Positions 59,046 through 64,000 of a DNA stretch of 64,000 nt are shown here, piece after piece (within the stretch, counting starts at the first letter, position 1; each line of letters starts with the position of its first letter). Source of the DNA: Roseovarius sp. MMSF_3350. Its GTDB lineage: Bacteria; Pseudomonadota; Alphaproteobacteria; Rhodobacterales; Rhodobacteraceae. Both the position numbers and the translations under genes were made by a program. Under the pieces are notes generated by a model that was given only the letters and a program-made list of their open reading frames with translations, was not told the DNA's origin and searched no databases. The DNA lies in the NCBI RefSeq assembly GCF_030733425.1, contig NZ_JASHIZ010000003.1, positions 186,001-250,000 on the forward strand. Reading direction: 5' to 3'.

Positions 59046-61160
59046 CTATTTCTCCGTCAGCTTCAGCTCGATGCGCCGGTTCTGCGCTCGCGCCTCGGGC
59101 GTGTCGGCGGGATTGATCGGCTGGTACTGCCCGAACCCATTGGCCGACAACCGTTCCGGCGGCAGACCAAGGAAATCGACAAGATAACGCACCACGGACA
59201 GGGCCCGCTGCTGGCTTAGCTCCCAGTTATCCTCGAACTGCGCCCCCGCGCGCACCGGCACGTTGTCGGTATGCCCGTCCACCTGGATCACCCAGTCGAT
59301 ATCCTCGGGAATATTCTCGGCCACCGTGCGCAGGATGTCGGCCACCTTGGCCAGTTCTCCTTCGCCCGCGTCCGACAGACGCGCTTCACCTTGCGCGAAC
59401 AGCACCTCGGACGAGAACACGAAGCGGTCGCCCACGATCCGAACGCCTTCCTGCTCTTCAAGCAACTGTCGCAACCGGCCAAAGAACTCCGACCGGAACT
59501 TCTCCAGATCCGCACGCTCCGCTTCCAGCCGCTTGCGCTCGGCTTCCTCCAGCTCGCGCCGTCGCCGTTCCTCGGCCGCCACCCGCGCCAGCGCGGTGTT
59601 CAGCTCGTTGCCCAGCGATTGCAGCTGCACCTCCGTCGCCGCCTCGCGGGCCTTGGCATCGTCCAGAAGCGCCTGCAACTGCCCCAGCTGTTCGCGCAGC
59701 GCCCGCACCTGCTGGTTCAAGAGCGCCTCCTCCTGCTGCGCCTCGTCCGCCAGCGCGCGCTGCCGGTCCAGCTCGGCCTGCACCTGCCCCAGCATCGCCG
59801 CGCGCTGCTCGGCTTCCGTCAGCCGCGCCTCGGCCTCCTCTTCGGCGGCCAGCTTTGCGGCCAGGGCGGCGGCCAGCTGTGCGCGCACATCCTCCGCCGA
59901 CATGGCCTCGGCCGTGGCCGCTTCGTTCGCCGCCATCAACGACGCGATCCGCTTGTCCCGGGCCTGCACATCCGCCTCAAGCGCCTCGATCTGCCGCCGC
60001 AAATCCGCGATCAGGTCGGCATTCTCGACCGCCTCGTTCTCGGCGGCGGTCTTCGCGGCCAGCGCCTCGGCCAGCCGTTCCTCCAGGCTCGCCGCCGTTT
60101 CCGCCACCTGCCCGCTGTCTTCCTGCAATGCGGCCAGTTCCGCCTCGGTCTCGCTCAGGCGAACCTGCAATTCTTCCGCCCGCACCGCCTCGGTCTCCAC
60201 GTCGGCCAGCGCCTGCGCCAGTTCCGCCTCCAGCGCGCTCAGCTCCGAGCGGCGCACCTCGCGCCCGCTCTCGGCCTCTTCCAGCGCCGCCTCGGCCTCC
60301 TGCTGCGCCATCAGCGCCGCCGCCAGCCGCACGTCGAGGTCCTCCTGGGCGTCCTCCGCCGCGGCCAGCATGGCCAGCGTCTCCTCGGCGCGCCGGCGCT
60401 GTTCCTCCAGCGCCAGCGTCATCGCGGTCAGTTCCGCATCGGCATCTTCCAACCGGTCGCGCAGCGCCTCCGCTGCCGCCGCCTCGGCCAGCCGCGCCTT
60501 CTCCTCGTCCGACAATTGCGCCTGCAAATCCTCGACCTGAGCCGTCAGTTCCGCCTGCGCCGCCGCGTCCTCCTCGGCCTCGCTGCGCAGATCGGCAATC
60601 ATCGCCTCCAGCGCATCGGCCTGCGCCGCCGCCAGCCGCGCCGCTTCTTCCTGTGCATCGATCTCGTCGCGCAGCCCCGCCAGCGCCAGTTGCAACCGCT
60701 CCTGCTCGCTCAGCAGTTCCTCGCGCTGGCCTTCGAGGTCGGCAATCGTCCCAAGATTCTCGTCGCGCTGCGCCAGCAGCCCCGCCACCTGCTCCTCGAA
60801 ACTGGCGATCCGCGCCTCCGCCTCGGCGATCTGAGTTTCCTGCGCCGCGATCAGCGCCGCCTGCTGCTCCTGCCGCTCGCGCGCATCGCCCAGCGTCGCG
60901 GTCAGCGCGCCCACCCGTTCGGTCAACGTGGCGTTGCGGTCCTGTTCCAGCCCCAGCGCCCGGCTCAATGCGGCCACCTCGTTCGACAACTCGTCCAGCC
61001 GGCTTTCCTGTCCGCTGATCGTCTCGCGCAGCACGAACTGCACCACCATGAAGATGGTCAGCACGAACATCAGCACCAAGAGAAGGCCCGTCATCGCATC
61101 CACGAACCCAGGCCAGATCGAGGCCTGGAACCGTGCGCCGGTGCGCCGTGACAGGGCCAT
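59046..61160 (-). CDS. MotB/OmpA-like stator subunit with very long coiled coil
   Basis: This 704-aa protein has one N-terminal transmembrane helix (about 16-43, SIWPGFVDAMTGLLLVLMFV) in which Asp21 of FVDAM matches the proton-carrying Asp of MotB/TolR/ExbD. Residues about 44-562 are an almost uninterrupted Glu/Ala/Leu/Arg heptad-type coiled coil. Residues about 563-704 are an OmpA-like peptidoglycan-binding domain (VDGHTDNVPV, NRRIELKL). Topology: short cytoplasmic N-terminus, the rest periplasmic. It starts three bases after the stop of the partner gene. The pair looks like an ion-driven motor anchored to the cell wall; its task is not known to me. Confidence 0.85.
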   Translation of the reverse strand: MALSRRTGARFQASIWPGFVDAMTGLLLVLMFVLTIFMVVQFVLRETISGQESRLDELSNEVAALSRALGLEQDRNATLTERVGALTATLGDARERQEQQAALIAAQETQIAEAEARIASFEEQVAGLLAQRDENLGTIADLEGQREELLSEQERLQLALAGLRDEIDAQEEAARLAAAQADALEAMIADLRSEAEEDAAAQAELTAQVEDLQAQLSDEEKARLAEAAAAEALRDRLEDADAELTAMTLALEEQRRRAEETLAMLAAAEDAQEDLDVRLAAALMAQQEAEAALEEAESGREVRRSELSALEAELAQALADVETEAVRAEELQVRLSETEAELAALQEDSGQVAETAASLEERLAEALAAKTAAENEAVENADLIADLRRQIEALEADVQARDKRIASLMAANEAATAEAMSAEDVRAQLAAALAAKLAAEEEAEARLTEAEQRAAMLGQVQAELDRQRALADEAQQEEALLNQQVRALREQLGQLQALLDDAKAREAATEVQLQSLGNELNTALARVAAEERRRRELEEAERKRLEAERADLEKFRSEFFGRLRQLLEEQEGVRIVGDRFVFSSEVLFAQGEARLSDAGEGELAKVADILRTVAENIPEDIDWVIQVDGHTDNVPVRAGAQFEDNWELSQQRALSVVRYLVDFLGLPPERLSANGFGQYQPINPADTPEARAQNRRIELKLTEK

Positions 61161-61163
61161 CGC

Positions 61164-62387
61164 CTAGCTCCCCTGCTCCCGCTCGGGCCGGCGCAACGCC
61201 CGCAGCGAGGTATCGCCCCGCCCGTGGCTGGACGCCAGCTGCCCGATCGCCCGCGACAGCGCGTTCAGATCGGTGCGCAGCTCGCTCATGCTTTCCTGCC
61301 GCCCGGCGCTGATCTCCTCCAGGATGCGCAGCATCTGCACGTCGATCGACCGCAGCCGCATCCTGCTTTCCGCGTCGATCCCGCCACTCTCGCCCTCGTG
61401 GCTCGCCATCTGCCGGATCAGCTCTTCCTGCCCGTCCGCCACGCGCGTCAGCGCGTCGTGCAAGGGCGCGGTGTCGGTCAGCCGCTCGGTCAGCTTTTCC
61501 ATCGAGTCGGCCAGCAGGCCCAGCTTTTCGTCCACCATCGCGCGGCTCACATCGGATTGCGTCAGCATCAGCTGCAGGCTCTCCATCTGCTCGCCCATGT
61601 GGTCGACGACGCTCGCCATAACCCCGGCCTCGCTGCCGGTCTCTCCGTCGCCCGAGGCAAGACCCACGCGCGTGATCGTCGACATCCACTCTTCCAGCTC
61701 GCGGTAGAACCGGTTCTGCCCGTGTCCCGCGAACAGCTCCAAAAGGCCCACCACCAGCGACCCGGCCAGGCCCAGAAGCGAGCTGGCAAAGGCCACGCCC
61801 ATCCCGCCCAGCTGGGATTCCAGCCCGGTCATCAGGCGGTTGAATACGTCCACGCCTTCCTCGCCCTCCTGCGGGGCCAGGCTGCGGATCGTGTCCACCA
61901 CCGCCGGCACCGTCGTGGCCAGGCCATAGAACGTCCCCAGAAGTCCTAGGAAAATCAACATGCTGGTGATATAGCGCGTGATTTCCCGCGCCTCGTCGAT
62001 CCGCTGGGCCACCGAGTCCAGGATCGACCGGGCCGAGCCCGAGGCGATCTTCATCCGCTTGCCGCGCTGTTTCAGCAAGGTCGCCAAAGGCGCCAGCAGT
62101 TGCGGCGCCTTGATCTCTTCGCTGCCAGGGCGTTCACCCACGAACCCCTCGATCCAGCGCACCGAGCCGATCAGCTGGTACATCTGCCAGAAACAGGCCA
62201 CCACGCCGATGACAAAGACGAACAGGATGAACCCGTTCAGGTACGGGTTCGCCTGGAACACCGGCAACACCCGCGGCAGCGCAAAGAACGCGCCTAGCCC
62301 CGTCAGGGCCAGCACGATCAGCATTAGCGTGATCTGCCTTACGGGGTGTGAAAAGTTCGGCTCGACCTCACGGTCCGGCTGGTCCAT
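61164..62387 (-). CDS. MotA/TolQ/ExbB-like stator channel subunit
   Basis: This 407-aa protein has four transmembrane helices (about 18-38, 48-72, 138-165, 193-220). Helices 3 and 4 carry the channel signature SMLIFLGLLGTFYGLATTV and GMGVAFASSLLGLAGSLVVG. A cytoplasmic tail of about 185 residues (ENEG-type helices, ending RRPEREQGS) follows, rich in Met/Leu/Glu, probably coiled. TolQ-family proteins usually lack such a tail, whereas ZorA and some MotA-like proteins have one. First gene of the two-gene unit. Confidence 0.87.
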   Translation of the reverse strand: MDQPDREVEPNFSHPVRQITLMLIVLALTGLGAFFALPRVLPVFQANPYLNGFILFVFVIGVVACFWQMYQLIGSVRWIEGFVGERPGSEEIKAPQLLAPLATLLKQRGKRMKIASGSARSILDSVAQRIDEAREITRYITSMLIFLGLLGTFYGLATTVPAVVDTIRSLAPQEGEEGVDVFNRLMTGLESQLGGMGVAFASSLLGLAGSLVVGLLELFAGHGQNRFYRELEEWMSTITRVGLASGDGETGSEAGVMASVVDHMGEQMESLQLMLTQSDVSRAMVDEKLGLLADSMEKLTERLTDTAPLHDALTRVADGQEELIRQMASHEGESGGIDAESRMRLRSIDVQMLRILEEISAGRQESMSELRTDLNALSRAIGQLASSHGRGDTSLRALRRPEREQGS

Positions 62388-62492
62388 CTGGACGGCTCCC
62401 GGCGCGGTTATTGTTTGGCGACACCCTACGCGTTAACCACTGTGAAGCCAAGGTTTTAAAGCATTTCCGCCGCGTCCGCCCCGTGCGCCCGC

Positions 62493-63023
62493 TCAAATCC
62501 CGATCCCCTTCACCCGACGCACCAGCCAGTCCAGTTCGGGGTCGTGAATCCCAAGCTCCTCCAGGTGCGCGACGGTCTGGAAAAGATATTCGTGGTTAGG
62601 CCCCCGGCCGCCGTGCGCGCGCGCGATGATCCGCGCCTGTTCCTCCAGGTCCAGCCCGCCGCAATACTGCACGTGATCGGCGTCGATCACATAGGTCAGC
62701 GCCCGCACCTGCCGCCCGTCGCGCAGCATGATGTCCAGCTCTTTTTCCAGATAGGCCGCCGACACCAGTTCCCGCTCGCGCAGGTAGGCCAGCACCTTGT
62801 CCTCCTCGTCCTCGTGCACCGCCAGCGCCACGCCCCGGCACAGCGCATCGGGGCTTTCGTCCAGCGCCAGCACAAGGCCGGGGTTCTCCTCGGTTCCGCG
62901 ATGATGGATCGAGCGCATGCAGAAACTGCGGTGATAGCCCGGCAAGGCCGCCAGCACCCGCTGAACGGGGGTAAAGCCGGGGTTCCAAACCAGCGACCCA
63001 TAGCCGAACACCCACATCGTCAT
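62493..63023 (-). CDS. chaC: Gamma-glutamylcyclotransferase (ChaC family)
   Basis: The product is 176 aa from MTMWVFGYGSLVWNPGF. The substrate loop YGSL and the family segments RSFCMRSIHHRGTEENPG and REIVSAAYLEK-like ERELVSAAYLEKEL are clear. The catalytic Glu is in that region. ChaC enzymes cut glutathione to 5-oxoproline and Cys-Gly. Start preceded by GGAGCG. It lies between the stator pair and the DUF2125 gene, 105 bases from the former. Confidence 0.93.
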   Translation of the reverse strand: MTMWVFGYGSLVWNPGFTPVQRVLAALPGYHRSFCMRSIHHRGTEENPGLVLALDESPDALCRGVALAVHEDEEDKVLAYLRERELVSAAYLEKELDIMLRDGRQVRALTYVIDADHVQYCGGLDLEEQARIIARAHGGRGPNHEYLFQTVAHLEELGIHDPELDWLVRRVKGIGI

Positions 63024-63105
63024 TTTTCGCTCCTTGCGCTTTCCCCTGCCCCCTAATCACTTTAGATACCACTCGGCAAGGGCTCGAAAGAAGGCGGGTA
63101 GGCAG

Positions 63106-64000
63106 ATGCGCGGCATGTTGATCCTGATCGTGGTGGCGGCCCTGGCGTGGTCCGTCTACTGGGCCGTGGGCTCCACCGGCGCCACCAAGGCGTTCGAGGC
63201 GTGGTTCGAGGGCCGCCGCGCCGATGGCTGGGTCGCGGATTATTCCGACCTGTCGACACAGGGCTTTCCCAACCGCTTCGACACCACCTTCACCGACGTC
63301 AGCCTCGCCGACCCCGACACCGGCCTGGCGTGGGAAGCGCCGTTCTTCCAGGTCTTCGCGCTCAGCTACAAGCCCAATCACATCATCGCCGTCTGGCCAG
63401 ACGTGCAGCTTATCGCCACGCCCCAGGCCAAGTACGATGTCACCAGTACCGACATGCGCGCCAGCCTCGTCACCCGCGCCGCGCCCGGCCTGCCGCTCGA
63501 GCGCCTGACCCTCACCGCCGAGGATCTCGCGGTCCAGCCCATCACCACCGTACAGCCGACCACCGCCGACAGCCTGCGGCTCGCCGCCGAACGCACCACC
63601 GCCTCCGACAGCAGCTATCGCCTCGGCCTCACCGCCGACGGCTTCGCGCCCGCCCTCGACTGGCGGGTCAAGGTCGATCCCGGCGATACCCTGCCCGACA
63701 CGCTCGAGGCGTTGTCTCTGGACATGACCGTGGATTTCGACAAGCCCTGGGACCTCTCGGCGATCGAAGAGGCCCGTCCCCAGCCCCGCCGCATCGACCT
63801 CAAGCTGGCCGAGGCCCGCTGGGGCCGGCTGGAACTGCAGGCCGCGGGCGAGGTCACGGTCGACGCGGCCGGCATCCCCACCGGTGAGATCACCGTCAAG
63901 GCCCGCAACTGGCGCGACATCCTGCGCCTCGCCGTGGACAGCGGCGCGCTGCCGCAGGGCCTTGCCAGCACGCTCGAAGATGGATTGGCGCTGGTGTCGC
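63106..64000 (+). CDS. DUF2125 protein (N-terminal part)
   Basis: 298 codons are visible to the right edge; the gene continues. It starts MRGMLILIVVAALAWSVYW (signal anchor or signal peptide) and goes on with beta-strand-rich sequence such as GFPNRFDTTFTDVSL and WEAPFFQVFALSYKPNHI, typical of DUF2125. This family is exported, of unknown function, and found in alphaproteobacteria. The AAGGCGGG site precedes the ATG. Confidence 0.85.
   Translation, partial: MRGMLILIVVAALAWSVYWAVGSTGATKAFEAWFEGRRADGWVADYSDLSTQGFPNRFDTTFTDVSLADPDTGLAWEAPFFQVFALSYKPNHIIAVWPDVQLIATPQAKYDVTSTDMRASLVTRAAPGLPLERLTLTAEDLAVQPITTVQPTTADSLRLAAERTTASDSSYRLGLTADGFAPALDWRVKVDPGDTLPDTLEALSLDMTVDFDKPWDLSAIEEARPQPRRIDLKLAEARWGRLELQAAGEVTVDAAGIPTGEITVKARNWRDILRLAVDSGALPQGLASTLEDGLALVS

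Noticed and set aside
59271..61151. 626-codon Arg/Leu/Gln-rich plus-strand frame opposite the coiled-coil gene
   Set aside because: It mirrors the repetitive Glu/Ala heptads; the minus strand has the transmembrane and OmpA domains.
59046..62387. Canonical Zorya antiphage system
   Set aside because: Only the motor-like pair is present; no zorC, zorD or zorE neighbour, and the coiled-coil arm is on the OmpA subunit rather than only on the channel tail.

Overview
The window is a GC-rich (roughly two-thirds G+C by eye) chromosomal segment of an alphaproteobacterium, almost certainly of the order Rhodobacterales (Roseobacter group). The evidence is the gene content and order: ruvCAB running into ybgC-tolQRAB-pal, atpHAGDC as a five-gene F1 operon, an Hsp20 gene followed by a DUF1150 gene, DUF1127 and YdcH/DUF465 small proteins, DUF2125, and argD-argF. 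I cannot name the genus. No rRNA, tRNA, CRISPR array, transposase or prophage gene was found, so this is mostly core chromosome.

Layout. 1-8652, all minus: ruvC-ruvA-ruvB, an unknown 211-aa gene, thpR, ybgC, then tolQ-tolR-tolA, a second small TolA-C-terminal-domain gene, tolB and the start of pal. 8958-9231: a DUF1127 gene and a strong bidirectional terminator. 9283-11878, minus: a small membrane protein, prmA and an MFS transporter. 12074-13605: two convergent, overlapping glycosyltransferases. 13741-15073: a flavin reductase and a membrane protein. 15190-16308: a lower-GC acyltransferase that looks inserted beside the groEL terminator. 16780-18904: groESL with CIRCE and promoter. 19010-25240: a TraB/GumN-like protein, meaB, a DUF3108 protein, hrpB and a Nudix hydrolase. 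25320-30611: a PiT phosphate transporter, gnd, argF and argD. 30880-37247, plus: transporters, a trans-sulfuration enzyme, a di-iron hydroxylase, a lipase and an orphan phnM. 37244-39069, minus: purE-purK and YdcH. 39138-39925: a sigma32-type promoter, Hsp20 and DUF1150. 39999-45349: an assortment including ribF, a YcgN protein and threonine aldolase. 45447-47940: an alpha/beta hydrolase, prs and an H-type lectin. 48011-53167: the atp operon with a leader hairpin and a terminator. 53187-58975: VanZ-like, methyltransferase, gloB, clpA and an M23 peptidase. 59046-62387: a two-gene stator module. 62493-64000: chaC and a DUF2125 protein.

How it fits together. Three themes recur. (1) Cell-envelope energetics: the complete Tol-Pal machine lies at the left end, and a second, uncharacterised proton-channel pair (TolQ/MotA-like plus a MotB/OmpA-like protein with a roughly 520-residue coiled coil) lies at the right end. 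These are the best candidates for something new, together with the extra TolA-domain gene wedged between tolA and tolB. (2) Protein quality control: groESL, Hsp20, ClpA. (3) Central metabolism: ATP synthase, PRPP synthase, purine, arginine, riboflavin and pentose-phosphate genes.

Intergenic spaces carry recurring short palindromes: a 21-bp element near 5090, 6360 and 47510-47567, and a GTGGGT/ACCCAC hairpin at 20124 and 48566. Coordinates were read by hand. Starts were trimmed to the first codon supported by a ribosome binding site or by family length, and several are GTG or TTG.
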